From: Planctomycetota bacterium
GTDB taxonomy: Bacteria > Planctomycetota > UBA11346
Reading direction: 5' to 3'
Assembly (NCBI GenBank): GCA_003136555.1
Contig: PLEW01000079.1
Coordinates: 1 to 53,344, forward strand
Length of the DNA: 53,344 nucleotides
Below are positions 34,315 to 42,769 of the stretch, piece by piece. The notes under the pieces are model-generated. The model ran no database searches and was not told where the DNA came from. It saw only the letters and a list, made by a program, of their open reading frames with translations. Numbering within the stretch: position 1 is the stretch's first letter; each line of letters opens with the position of its first letter. The position numbers and the translations under genes are program-made.

Positions 34315-34628
34315 GCCCTGACCGGCGGCCCGGCGGCCCGGCCACCACCCGGCCAGGGTCCTGGTTGCACGCGGCTGGTCAGGCGGTCGATGGTCATGGC
34401 AGGGCGAGGTGCTGGGGAGGGGGTGTGGACGGCGTGGTGGTGATGCTGGAGGGGGTATCGTCGCCACGCTGGAGCGATTTCAACGAGGCATGCGCCCCTT
34501 CCCATGCTGGTCTGGGCAGGCGATGCCGGCGGTGAACGCCAGGAAGCACGGTCCCTTGCCCCCAGCATCCGGGCCGAGGTCGTGTGCTGTGCGGGAACGG
34601 CCGGGACCGCTGGGAACTGTCAGTGCGG
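34315..34628. other. gap upstream of the ABC exporter genes
   Basis: These 314 bp contain no supported gene; open frames on both strands look like shadows. It should hold the promoter of the ABC operon and the end of the receiver-protein transcript. I see no clear promoter or terminator. Confidence 0.4.
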
Positions 34629-35093
34629 TCAGCGCGGCCTGCCGGTGACCGGAGGGGCAGGCGCCGGCGTCGGAGATGCAGGCGGCTGCAGATACTCCAG
34701 GGCCAAGGATCGGATGAGCTCGATCGATTCCGCCTCGGTCCGCGGCTTCTTGCGGAAATGCGTGATGCCCAGGGACCGGCAGCGTTCGATGTCGACATCG
34801 TTCTGGGGCCCGGTCAGCATGACGATGGCGATGTCCTTCCAGCGCTTATCGCTCTGGATCATCTCCTGGAACTGCCGTCCATTCGAGCGCGGCAGGTGCA
34901 GGTCGACGATGATCAGGCGCGGCCGCTGAGCGCTGACGAAGGGTCCCTGCTGATGGAGGTAGAGCAGGGCATTGGATGCCGTGCTCAGGCTATGGAGGGC
35001 GCCGACCACGCCACTGCTGAAGAAGGCTCGTGAAAACAGATAGCGGTCGTTCTCGTCGTCGTCGATGTGCAGGATATGCGGGATGTGCGACAT
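34629..35093 (-). CDS. stand-alone response-regulator receiver protein
   Basis: This 154-residue protein consists of one receiver domain plus a Pro/Ala-rich tail. It shows the acidic triad start ILHIDDDENDRYLF, the phosphoacceptor Asp in LIIVDLHLPRSNG, the conserved Thr in IVMLTGPQ and the Lys in FRKKPRTE. Its closest form is the Rcp1/DUF-less single-domain class (long alpha-4 segment ITHFRKKPRT), usually partnered by histidine kinases or phytochromes. The similar second receiver at 43600-44487 may be a paralogue. No histidine kinase is encoded nearby. The ATG at 35093 was chosen over 35129 because it opens directly on the domain. Confidence 0.9.
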   Translation of the reverse strand: MSHIPHILHIDDDENDRYLFSRAFFSSGVVGALHSLSTASNALLYLHQQGPFVSAQRPRLIIVDLHLPRSNGRQFQEMIQSDKRWKDIAIVMLTGPQNDVDIERCRSLGITHFRKKPRTEAESIELIRSLALEYLQPPASPTPAPAPPVTGRPR

Positions 35094-35280
35094 GGCGGGC
35101 CCAGCGTAGGCCCATGGGAAGATGACCAAGAAGTGATGAAGGCCAGGTTAATCACCGGTACGGGGACGCGGGCGGAGGATGCGACAGGCATGCCCGCTGC
35201 GCGACACCGCTCGGGCTGTCGCCGAGGTGCGCCAGGACCGGCCGACCTGGCAGAGGCGATCATGCAGACTACGGTCCAAC

Positions 35281-35304
35281 GCGCCTCGCTGGCAGGCGAG
35301 GCGC
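35281..35304. terminator. strong hairpin downstream of the DUF1080/heme gene
   Basis: Perfect 9-bp GC-rich inverted repeat GCGCCTCGC / GCGAGGCGC with a 6-base loop, about 130 bp past the stop of the long minus-strand gene. No T-run follows, so termination is inferred from position only. The remaining sequence of the 341-bp gap (35094-35434) shows no gene. Confidence 0.4.
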
Positions 35305-35434
35305 ATACCGATGGCGATGCGGTCCCTGGCGGGAAGGCCAGGGGAAGCGCGTTGTGGGCGCGCTCGGCGCACGCGACGCCGACCGCGCAACGAGCGTCCG
35401 CCGCCCTGCCCCGCCTGACCGATACGCCGGCGGA

Positions 35435-38400
35435 TTAGTTCTTAGTGGTCAGGAACTTGAGCAGCTCCAGCGCATCACGCTCGGGCATGGACTCCAAGAG
35501 GCCGACCGGCATCAGCGACTGCGCCATCTTCTTGCGATCCTTGATCTCGCTCTTGGGGATGCTGGTCGTTCCGCTGAGGGACTTGATGACCAGGGTGGTG
35601 TCCGATTCGTGATCGAGCAGGCCGAGGACGACCGAGCCGTCGGTGCGCGTGACGACGTGCAGTTGGTAATCATCGCCGACCACCGCGTTCGGATCGACGA
35701 TGTTCTCGAGGAAGTAGTCCACGCCATTGCGCCAGGAGCCGCCGAGATCCGGTCCGAGATGGGCTCCCACGCCATTCATCGCATGGCAGACCGTGCAGGT
35801 GCGCTGGAAGACCTTCTGGCCCGCCTCGCTGCTCGCCGGCCCCAGACGGGCATCCACATAGGCCTTCTTGAGCTTGGCGATGGTGGTCTTGGCGCTGGCC
35901 GAGACATCCGTGATCTTGCCCCAGGACTGGTCGAGGATGCGGTTGATCTCGGCATCGTTCAGGGTGCGCAGCTGCCGGATCTGCATCGCGCTGAGCTGCT
36001 TCTTGTCGAAGGTGCCATCCGCCACCGCCTTGAGCAGAGGCATGGCGAGGTTGGAACGTGCGGTCAGGGTATTGAGCGTCAGCGCGCGATCGGACTCCGA
36101 GAAGGAGGCATAGCGCTTGAGCAGCGCCTGCGCGGTCGCGGGATCATTCGAGCGTGCGAGCAGGGGGATGACGTCCGAGCGGAAGGCATCCAGATCGAGC
36201 AGCCCGGCATACACCGGGGTGGCCTGGGGGTCGCCGCTGCGCTTGAGCAGCTCGAAGGCGGCACGCCGGTCGGCGATGGGCGCCTTCTCGTCGGCCAGGA
36301 TCGCACGCGTGCGGGTGAGCACGGCCTGATCGCCGAACAGCACCGAGAGCTGGTCGACCAGCGCCTTGGCTTCGGCAGGGGCGCTGGCGAGGTGCGTCTG
36401 CACCTCGGCCCAGCCCTTGGGCAGCGGCACGGAGGCCTCATTCTTGAGTGCGTAGGCGAGCAGGCGCAATCCCTTGTAGGCGCTGGCCTCATCCGCAGTC
36501 GCGATCTGGCCGACCAGCTGGTCGCGGCCCTGGGCCTGATTGCCGGCGAACCAGCGGATGGAGTCAGCGAGGGTGGGCAGGCTGGTCTTGGCGGACAGCG
36601 CCAGGGCACGTGCATAGTCCTGGCTGGTGGCATGCGCCAGGCCGAACCAGATCATCTTCGGCAGGAAGCGGTCCTTGGCATCCTCGCCATGCGCCGCCAG
36701 GGCGTTGGCGACATCCCACAGCGGTGCCGTGGGCAGCACCGGGAGTGCGGAAGCGAGGGCGAGGCGGACCACCGGGGAGGGGTCTGAGGTGGCGAGGCGG
36801 ACCAGGGCGTCGGCCGGCAGGGCCTCGGATGGTCCGGACTCGGTTCCCAGCTGCACCGCCCAGGCGCGCACCACGTCGCTGCCATGCTGGGCGGCATGCG
36901 CCAGCACCGCATTGTCGAGGGATGCGGTGGTATGCAGGCACCACAGCGCACGCAGCACCTGGGGCGTCGAGGTCGAGGTCGCCAGCAGCTCCTTGAGGGC
37001 GGCGACGGCCTGGGGGTCGAGCTTGCCGGCGGCGGCGCGCTCGGACAGCAGACGCTGCGCGGTGCGGCAGTACCAGTCGTTGTGGTGGCTCTGGAGATGG
37101 ACCAGGTCGATATCGCTCATCGCGCCGAGATCGACCTTCTTGGGCTGGAAGGTCTTGGCCCAGGAGATGCGGTAGAGCCGCCCGGTGGTGCGGTCCCACT
37201 TCTCGCGATCGGGGGTGTGGCAGTGCTGGGTATCTGCCCAGTCGATGACGTAGACCGCGCCGTCCGGTCCGGTCTTGAGGCTGACCGGCAGATAGGTGGG
37301 GTCCGGGCTCCAGGCCATGTCGTAGCCAGCCTGCAGGGTCAGGTAGCCCGAGCCCTCGCGCACGTTCTCCTGGTGGTTGAGCTGCGCGCCGAAGATGTTG
37401 TTGGTGAAGACATGGTCGCGGTAGATGTCGGGCCAGTTGTCGCCCAGATAGACCAGCGTGCCGACCTTGGCATGCCCGCCGTAGACGGCGCCGGTGCCCG
37501 GCTTGCCGGCACCGCCTTCGCCGGTGTCGTATTCGGCCGATGCCGGGAGGTAGTTCTTCAGCTCGGGAGCGAAGTCAGGTCCCGCATTGGAGATGAAAGG
37601 GTCGTAGTTGGCATTGACCTGGTTCCAGTAGAAGCCATTGCGGATGACGAAGGAGGTCCCGCCGCCACCGTAGAAGCTGCGGCAATGGGTCATGAAGAGA
37701 TGGCCGACTTCATTGAAGTCGAGCCCCCACTGGTTGCTGCCGCCATGGGCGAAGATCTGGAATTCATGGCGCAGCGGATGATAGCGCCAAACCCCTGCCA
37801 TCAGCTGGACGCGATTCTCCTGCGGCGTGCCGGGCTTGCCGATGCTGGCGCGGTTGAACACCCCCTGGTTGCCGTAGAGCCAGCCATCGGGGCCCCAGAT
37901 GAAGCTGTTGAGCGTCTCGTGGGTGTCGCCCAGGCCCCAGCCGTCGAGCATGACCTCGGGCGGGCCGTCCGGGATGTCGCGGTGGTTGCGATCGGGGATG
38001 AACAGCAGCTGGGGCGCGGCGCCGACCCAGACGCCGCCGTAACCGACCTCCAGGCCGCTGACCAGGTTGAGGCCTTCGATGAACACCTTGCGCTTCTTGA
38101 AGGTGCCATCGCCATCGGGATCCTCGAAGATCACGATGCGATCCAGACCCTTGCCCTCCGGTTGCTTGTTGGGGTAGCTGTACGCCTCGGCCACCCAGAT
38201 GCGTCCGCGTTCGTCGATGGTGAAGGCGATCGGCTGGCGCACCTCCGGCTCGGCGGCGATCAGCTCGGCCTGGAAGCCATGGGTCAGCATCATCCCGGCG
38301 ACCAGCTTCTGGGCCGACGGGTTGGCGACTGCGGTCGGCTTGGCCGGATTCGGCTCCAGGGCCCAGAGCATCGGGCTGTCAGACTGGCGGTTGCCGGTGG

Positions 38401-39694
38401 TCGGCGCCTGGGCGAAGACCGGCGCCTTGTCGTGGAAGAGGAAGTCGTCGTAATTGATATGGCCCCATCCGCCGGTGCCGGCATCGGTGATGCGGATGAA
38501 GATGCGCTTGCCCTGCTCGGCCTCGAGGTTCACCACCTCGCGGTGCATGGTCTCGGTATCGGCGCCGCTGGCGGTGTGGATGATCCGGCCGGTCCCGTCC
38601 TCGACCAGCTCGAGGCGCTCCTGCTTGGGGTCGTGCCCGCCGCCGATCAGGAAGCTCGCCCATGGATGGTTCACCGCGAATACCGACGAGGTCAGGGTGC
38701 CGGTGCCTTCGTCGCCGACCTTCTCATAGCCGCCCAGCCAGTAGTCGCCGGTATGGTTGCTCGACATCCCCGGCTTGCGCGGGCTGACGGTATCGCCCTT
38801 GATCGGCTGGCCTTCCCAGGCATTGCCTTCGGCCTTCCAGCCCGTCAGCGTGCCGGTCTCGAAATCGAGGTTGAGGGTCTTGCCATCGGGTCCGACCGGC
38901 TTGATGCCAGCGGATTCCGCCGGAGCGGAAGCGGCGCTGGCCTTGCCTGCGGCATTCTCCGGCTCGCTGGCGCCGAGGTTCTGGAAGCGGATGTTGCGGA
39001 ACTCGATCTTCGACGGCCCGGGTCCCGCATGCAGCTGGAACGCTATGCGTCCCGAGAGCGCCGCGGCGCCGGCCTGGTGGTCATCGAGGGAGGAGAAGAG
39101 CACGTCGTTGATCCACAGCTCGCTGTGCGATGCCGCCACGCGAACATGGTAGGTATTCCACTCGCCCACGTGCACGAACGCGCGCAGGCTCGAGGGCGTG
39201 GCGAAGGCGTCGACCCAGCGGCGGCCGTCCGGCGCGATCGAGACGCGCGAGCCGCGTTCGGCGATCACCCCGCGGCCATTCTCTTCGTAGACGCGTCCCA
39301 GCCAGGTGGCGCCATCGTCGAGATCCGCCTGGTAGCCCTTCGCCTCGCCGTCGTCCAGCCGCTTGGTGCGGTACTGGATGCCGGAATTGGCGCTCGGCAC
39401 GCCGGTGATGCGGTATTCGACCGTGAGGTCGAAGTCGTGAACCTCGTCCTTCCAGAACAGGAATTCGTTGCGCGGCAGGTTGCCGCCGGCGGGGATCTCG
39501 CCGATGATGACGCCGTTGTCGATGCGCCAGGAGTCGTGCCAGGTCTTGGCCGAGCCCTCCCAGCCCTCGAGGGTGCGGCCATCGCCGATGGTCTCGGCGT
39601 GCGCCGATTCGCTGGCGACGAGCAGCGGCTGGAGGGACAGGGGCAACGCCAGCAGGAGCGTCGCGGCGGTGGTCGTGCGGAAGATCATGGTCAT
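35435..39694 (-). CDS. DUF1080 plus PVC-type heme-binding dehydrogenase fusion
   Basis: This 1419-residue exported protein joins several modules. After a signal peptide (TTAATLLLALPLSLQPLLVA) comes a DUF1080 / 3-keto-disaccharide-hydrolase jelly roll (about 33-240; GRTLEGWEGSAKTW, GIQYRTKR, AFQLHAGPGPSKIEFRNIR). Next is a second beta-sandwich (about 274-430; LDFETGTLTGWKAEGNAWEG, HPWASFLIGGGHD, GWGHINYDDFLFHD) like those in GH32-type proteins. A PVC 'membrane-bound dehydrogenase' beta-propeller follows (about 464-845; AFTIDERGRIWVAEAYSYP), then helical HEAT-like repeats (about 860-1260) and a terminal cytochrome c domain with CTVCH at about 1300 and later Met ligands. It probably couples oxidation or cleavage of a sugar derivative to electron transfer in the periplasm (inference). 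ATG 39694 or 39688. Confidence 0.92.
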   Translation of the reverse strand: MTMIFRTTTAATLLLALPLSLQPLLVASESAHAETIGDGRTLEGWEGSAKTWHDSWRIDNGVIIGEIPAGGNLPRNEFLFWKDEVHDFDLTVEYRITGVPSANSGIQYRTKRLDDGEAKGYQADLDDGATWLGRVYEENGRGVIAERGSRVSIAPDGRRWVDAFATPSSLRAFVHVGEWNTYHVRVAASHSELWINDVLFSSLDDHQAGAAALSGRIAFQLHAGPGPSKIEFRNIRFQNLGASEPENAAGKASAASAPAESAGIKPVGPDGKTLNLDFETGTLTGWKAEGNAWEGQPIKGDTVSPRKPGMSSNHTGDYWLGGYEKVGDEGTGTLTSSVFAVNHPWASFLIGGGHDPKQERLELVEDGTGRIIHTASGADTETMHREVVNLEAEQGKRIFIRITDAGTGGWGHINYDDFLFHDKAPVFAQAPTTGNRQSDSPMLWALEPNPAKPTAVANPSAQKLVAGMMLTHGFQAELIAAEPEVRQPIAFTIDERGRIWVAEAYSYPNKQPEGKGLDRIVIFEDPDGDGTFKKRKVFIEGLNLVSGLEVGYGGVWVGAAPQLLFIPDRNHRDIPDGPPEVMLDGWGLGDTHETLNSFIWGPDGWLYGNQGVFNRASIGKPGTPQENRVQLMAGVWRYHPLRHEFQIFAHGGSNQWGLDFNEVGHLFMTHCRSFYGGGGTSFVIRNGFYWNQVNANYDPFISNAGPDFAPELKNYLPASAEYDTGEGGAGKPGTGAVYGGHAKVGTLVYLGDNWPDIYRDHVFTNNIFGAQLNHQENVREGSGYLTLQAGYDMAWSPDPTYLPVSLKTGPDGAVYVIDWADTQHCHTPDREKWDRTTGRLYRISWAKTFQPKKVDLGAMSDIDLVHLQSHHNDWYCRTAQRLLSERAAAGKLDPQAVAALKELLATSTSTPQVLRALWCLHTTASLDNAVLAHAAQHGSDVVRAWAVQLGTESGPSEALPADALVRLATSDPSPVVRLALASALPVLPTAPLWDVANALAAHGEDAKDRFLPKMIWFGLAHATSQDYARALALSAKTSLPTLADSIRWFAGNQAQGRDQLVGQIATADEASAYKGLRLLAYALKNEASVPLPKGWAEVQTHLASAPAEAKALVDQLSVLFGDQAVLTRTRAILADEKAPIADRRAAFELLKRSGDPQATPVYAGLLDLDAFRSDVIPLLARSNDPATAQALLKRYASFSESDRALTLNTLTARSNLAMPLLKAVADGTFDKKQLSAMQIRQLRTLNDAEINRILDQSWGKITDVSASAKTTIAKLKKAYVDARLGPASSEAGQKVFQRTCTVCHAMNGVGAHLGPDLGGSWRNGVDYFLENIVDPNAVVGDDYQLHVVTRTDGSVVLGLLDHESDTTLVIKSLSGTTSIPKSEIKDRKKMAQSLMPVGLLESMPERDALELLKFLTTKN

Positions 39695-39821
39695 GGTCGT
39701 CTCATCGCGTGTAAGGTGGAGCTCGCAGGCAGGGCGTCGAACGCGTGCGGGGGATGGTAGCGGGATCGCCAATGGCCGTCCATGAGCTTCTTAGCGACGC
39801 ACTTGTGTTTTTTTACCGGCA

Positions 39822-39839
39822 CCCGGCCGGCCGGCCGGG
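39822..39839. repeat. 18-bp perfect GC palindrome
   Basis: CCCGGCCGGCCGGCCGGG is a perfect palindrome made of CCGG units, eight bases after a T7 run (39808-39814). It sits about 130 bp upstream of the heme-fusion gene and 290 bp upstream of the ferritin-like gene. The T-run is on the wrong side for a plus-strand terminator. It could be a cruciform or protein site. The remainder of 39695-40131 shows no gene. Confidence 0.5.
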
Positions 39840-40121
39840 ATGGGTAGGGGAGGCCGGTTGGCTGGGGCGCGTCATCTGCCTGCCCGGCTGGTGGCCCTCC
39901 CCTTCCCGGAGCGCGGCATAACGCCAGATGCGGCAGGCTCCTGCCGCGAGGCGACGATTCAGACATGGATGCCTGCCATTTCACGGATGGGTGGCGCGAA
40001 AGCACCGAGGCCGCCTTGTTCCTGGGTCTCCCGCCAGCGATGATCGACGTCAGCGGCAGCGCCCAATTGGCTGCGAGCAGATGTCTGAGGTCCGGGTCAC
40101 GGTGCTCGCCCCCGGGGCGGC

Positions 40122-40127
40122 AGGAGG
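40122..40127 (+). promoter_or_regulatory. ribosome-binding site that fixes the ferritin-like start
   Basis: AGGAGG ends 4 bases before the ATG at 40132. This decides for a 177-residue product instead of frames beginning at 39928 or 40081, whose N-terminal parts are arginine-rich. Confidence 0.75.
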
Positions 40128-40131
40128 ACAT

Positions 40132-40665
40132 ATGCGCATGCACTCGCTCCACGCGCTGCTGCGACTCGCCTACTCGGCCGAACGGGCCGCCGCTTTCGCT
40201 TATTACGGCCACGCACGCTCGGTGCGCTCGCCCGCGCAGCGCGTGGCGATCAGCGCCATCGCAGGCGAGGAATGGCTGCATCGCTCCGAGCTCAAACGCA
40301 TGATGGAGCGCCTCGGCATCGCGCCGTCTCAGTGGCTCGAGCTGCACTACGCGGCGATCGGCAGCATCATCGCCGCCTCGTGCTTCGTGATCGGCTGGTT
40401 CATGCCGATGTACTTCGCCGGCCGGCTCGAAAGCGGCAACGTCAACGAGTATCTGCGCATGGAGGAGCTGGTGGTGGGGACGGCTATCGCCGATGAGCAG
40501 GGCTGCATCCATCAGATGGCGTTGGTGGAGAAGCAGCATGAAGAGTACTTCCTCGAGCAGGTCCGCGTGCATCCGGCGCTGCCGCTGTTCCAGGCGCTCT
40601 TCGGCTGGGGTCTGGGCCGGAGCCGCAATCCCGTGACCACTGTCGCTCCGGGGACGGTCCGCTGA
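40132..40665 (+). CDS. ferritin-like di-iron protein (COQ7/demethoxyubiquinone hydroxylase-like)
   Basis: This 177-residue helical protein carries spaced carboxylate/His motifs of a ferritin-like four-helix di-iron centre: AERAAAFAYYGHARS (first Glu), AGEEWLHRSELKRM (ExxH), a later Glu in RMEELVVGTAIADEQG, and VEKQHEEYFLEQV (ExxHE). A hydrophobic stretch between the helix pairs (GSIIAASCFVIGWFMPMYFAG) could be membrane-associated, as in COQ7-type enzymes. Quinone hydroxylation or iron/peroxide handling are both possible. Demethoxyubiquinone hydroxylase itself is unexpected if the organism uses menaquinone, so I leave it unnamed. A TPR-like remnant continues in the same frame right after the stop codon. 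Confidence 0.75.
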   Translation: MRMHSLHALLRLAYSAERAAAFAYYGHARSVRSPAQRVAISAIAGEEWLHRSELKRMMERLGIAPSQWLELHYAAIGSIIAASCFVIGWFMPMYFAGRLESGNVNEYLRMEELVVGTAIADEQGCIHQMALVEKQHEEYFLEQVRVHPALPLFQALFGWGLGRSRNPVTTVAPGTVR

Positions 40666-40695
40666 GCTATCGGGTGCTCCCGGTTCGCATCATCC

Positions 40696-40995
40696 GGGCT
40701 GGCTCCGCTTCGCTACCGCTGGCTGGCGCGCATCGACGAACGCGAGGGCAGGTTCGAGGAATCAGAATCGCATCTGCGTCGGTCGTGGTCCGCCTACGGC
40801 AGCTGCGGGGATCACGCCGCTGCGGTTTGCCTGGATATCGGTGACATGCGTTACCTGAGGAACGACATCGATGACGCCGCGACATGGTGGGTGCGCTCCT
40901 GGAACATCGCGGAATCAATACGGCTCGAATCGCTTCAGTGCGAATCATCGGAACGATATGAGCTCTGGATAAAGCGCTCTCGCGGGAAGACCTGA
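40696..40995 (+). pseudogene. TPR-protein remnant without start codon
   Basis: The plus-strand frame from 40666 to the TGA at 40993-40995 is open but has no ATG, GTG or TTG before residue 46 of the readable part. Its translation is protein-like and resembles tetratricopeptide repeats: RYRWLARIDEREGRFEESES, LRRSWSAYGSCGDHAAAVCL, DIGDMRYLRNDIDDAATWWV and RSWNIAESIRLESLQ. The 34-residue helix-turn-helix spacing and small residues at TPR positions fit. It is most likely the 3' end of a decayed gene. It is in the same frame as the ferritin-like gene (stop at 40663-40665), so readthrough would fuse them, though nothing else supports that. Confidence 0.45.
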
Positions 40996-41205
40996 CCGGT
41001 GACGTCGCTCGGCGGCACAAACGGCATGGATGCCCATGGGGAACCAGAACGATGATCCGTAGCTGGCCGAGCAGGTGATCGCCGCGATCCCACTCTCTGT
41101 CTCATGGTGTGAGGAACCGTGGGGCACATGCCCGTGGGCGCCGGCAGCGACGATCCGTCGATGCCGACAGCGGCTGCGATCGGGAAGTGCCCGGATGCCC
41201 GAATG

Positions 41206-41796
41206 CTAGCGGCGATAGACGGACCAGCCTGATCCAGGCTGGGTGTAGGCCGCTCCGAAGGGCAGCGTGGGTGACAGGATGCCGGGGCCGAGCAGGGTCT
41301 GCGGGTTGGTCGTCGCAGCAGCAGTGGCATAGACGGCCCCGCCTGCGTTGATGGCGAAGCAGCGGCGACCGATGCCGGAAGCCTGGTCCTGAGGGAAGCA
41401 GGCGGCGCAGAATGACAGCTCGTAGTAGCTTGCGACCTCGTAGGAGTAGCCGTTGATGATGGGATGGTCGAGGTCCCAGATCGGAGGAAGCAGCGACAAG
41501 GGTACTATGGGCAAGTTGCCGCCGGCCGCCCCGGACGCTCCCGCCATGGACGGGTACCACGTGCAGAAGTCACCGATGCCGTCGGCGACAGGCCCGGACG
41601 GGCCTCCATTATCAACATAATCGCCGGCTTGGAACTGGACCTCGGCTGGCAGGATGCCGGCGCTGAGCGAAGCCGCAGCGGCGGCTTCATTTGAGGAGAT
41701 CCGGCTCTCCAGCAGGTTGGGAATCGCGATCGCGGCGATGATCGCGATGATCGCGATGACGATCATGAGCTCGATGAGCGTGAATCCCGTGCGCAT
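41206..41796 (-). CDS. type IV prepilin / type II secretion pseudopilin-like protein
   Basis: This 196-residue protein begins MRTGFTLIELMIVIAIIAII, a textbook prepilin signal: short basic leader, cleavage after Gly4 before Phe, Glu at +5, then a long hydrophobic helix that continues into PNLLESRISSNEAAAAASL. PilD-type peptidase should cut and N-methylate it. The C-terminal domain holds Cys residues (FCTWYP, FCAACFPQ, RRCFAI) that may form a disulfide loop. It could be a major pilin or a GspG/H-like pseudopilin; no other pilus gene is present in the window, so it is an orphan. CAGGAG lies 7 bases upstream of the ATG, a good ribosome-binding site. Confidence 0.93.
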   Translation of the reverse strand: MRTGFTLIELMIVIAIIAIIAAIAIPNLLESRISSNEAAAAASLSAGILPAEVQFQAGDYVDNGGPSGPVADGIGDFCTWYPSMAGASGAAGGNLPIVPLSLLPPIWDLDHPIINGYSYEVASYYELSFCAACFPQDQASGIGRRCFAINAGGAVYATAAATTNPQTLLGPGILSPTLPFGAAYTQPGSGWSVYRR

Positions 41797-41963
41797 GAAT
41801 GGCTCCTGAGAAGGTGAAGCCGATCCAGTCGTCCCGGTGTATGCTCAGTGATTTGCGTGCCAAAGAGCACGCTGCAGGCGTCCGGCTCCAATCGGCCCAT
41901 ACGCGCAGATGAACATGTCGGAATGACCCGGAACGCAGGCGCAGCTGGAGACAGGACGTCACG

Positions 41964-42300
41964 TCACGGTGATGCACTGACACCGACAGTCAAGGGGATG
42001 ACAAGAAACGTCAGTCCAGGTCCCTCGGTCTGGCGATCAGCGCCTGATCGTCCTTGCAGGCACCCATCCCGGAGCCATCTGCTGATTCTGCCGTTGCCGC
42101 TTACGATCGACCATGCAGCGGAGGCTTCGGCATCGACCAGCAGGTGGGTGCCCGGGCCAGCGATGCGGGAGCGGCGAAGGTGGTTCCGCGTCGGAGCGAG
42201 GTCCGCCAGGATGCCTGGGTCCAGCACCTCCAGCCTCCATCGCCCGTCGGTGGACATTCTGGTTCGTGCACCAGCGGTAAGGCTCCAGGTTGCCCAGCGC
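41964..42300 (-). other. possible decayed coding stretch downstream of the ECF sigma remnant
   Basis: In one minus-strand frame this stretch reads protein-like (for example GRWRLEVLDPGILADLAPTR, then GPGTHLLVDAEASAAWSIVS and GNGRISRWLRDG) up to a TGA at 41964. The same frame turns arginine/proline-rich and implausible upstream of 42300. It may be the remains of the sigma factor's partner gene or its own C-terminus after frameshifts. I recognise no domain. The rest of 41797-42430 holds nothing clear. Confidence 0.3.
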
Positions 42301-42430
42301 TGAGGTGCTGGCTTGGCCAGCGATGGTGTGGGTGCGAGGCCTCGGTACGCGTGGCGCTGCCGATTGGCCGTCGATGCGATCCTCGTGAGCCGAGCCGCAG
42401 CCCAAGCGACCCCAACGCATGGCGCACCTG

Positions 42431-42769
42431 TCAGCCGTGTGCAGGACCACCCGCGGAAGGATTGGGGAGGTTGCGGCCTCGATGGGCCAGGCCCCCCACA
42501 TGGCGCAGCATCAGCGGCTGCAGACATCGACGCGCCTCATCGTCGATCTCCCGTCCGCGCACCTGGAAGCGCCCGGCGCAGGCGAGCAGCTGCGGGAGCG
42601 CCTCCTACACGGCGTCATCCACCAGCCATGCCGCATGAATTGCGAGGAGGGCGGCGCGGCGCATGCCGGGGCCATGGCGGTCAATCAGCGTCCGCCTGTC
42701 ATCCTCATCGGCACTCCCGCTGGCGATGCGGGAGAGCACGAACTCCGAGCTGGTCGCTGTCTGTGGCAT
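42431..42769 (-). pseudogene. ECF-type RNA polymerase sigma factor remnant with in-frame TAG
   Basis: From an ATG at 42769 the minus strand reads MPQTATSSEFVLSRIASGSA and then TLIDRHGPGMRRAALLAIHA, AWLVDDAV, TAG, EALPQLLACAGRF, followed by DEARRCLQPLMLRHVGGLAH. This matches sigma-70 region 2 of ECF sigma factors, where the sequence is normally D-A-V-Q-E with Gln exactly where the TAG (42605-42607) stands, a one-base CAG-to-TAG change. After the TAG the frame stays open for 57 more codons to a TGA at 42431 and then loses similarity; region 4 is not found. It is therefore a pseudogene truncated twice. It would once have recruited RNA polymerase to specific promoters. The prepilin gene lies downstream on the same strand. 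Confidence 0.6.

Noticed and set aside
36884-39760. Plus-strand open frame of 958 codons opposite the heme-fusion gene.
   Set aside because: It mirrors the codon structure of the real minus-strand gene, which carries signal peptide, domains and CxxCH; the plus-strand translation has no recognisable domain and antisense-type composition.
39808-39839. Rho-independent terminator at the CCGG palindrome.
   Set aside because: The T-run precedes the hairpin on the plus strand and is an A-run after it on the minus strand, so neither direction has the hairpin-then-T order.
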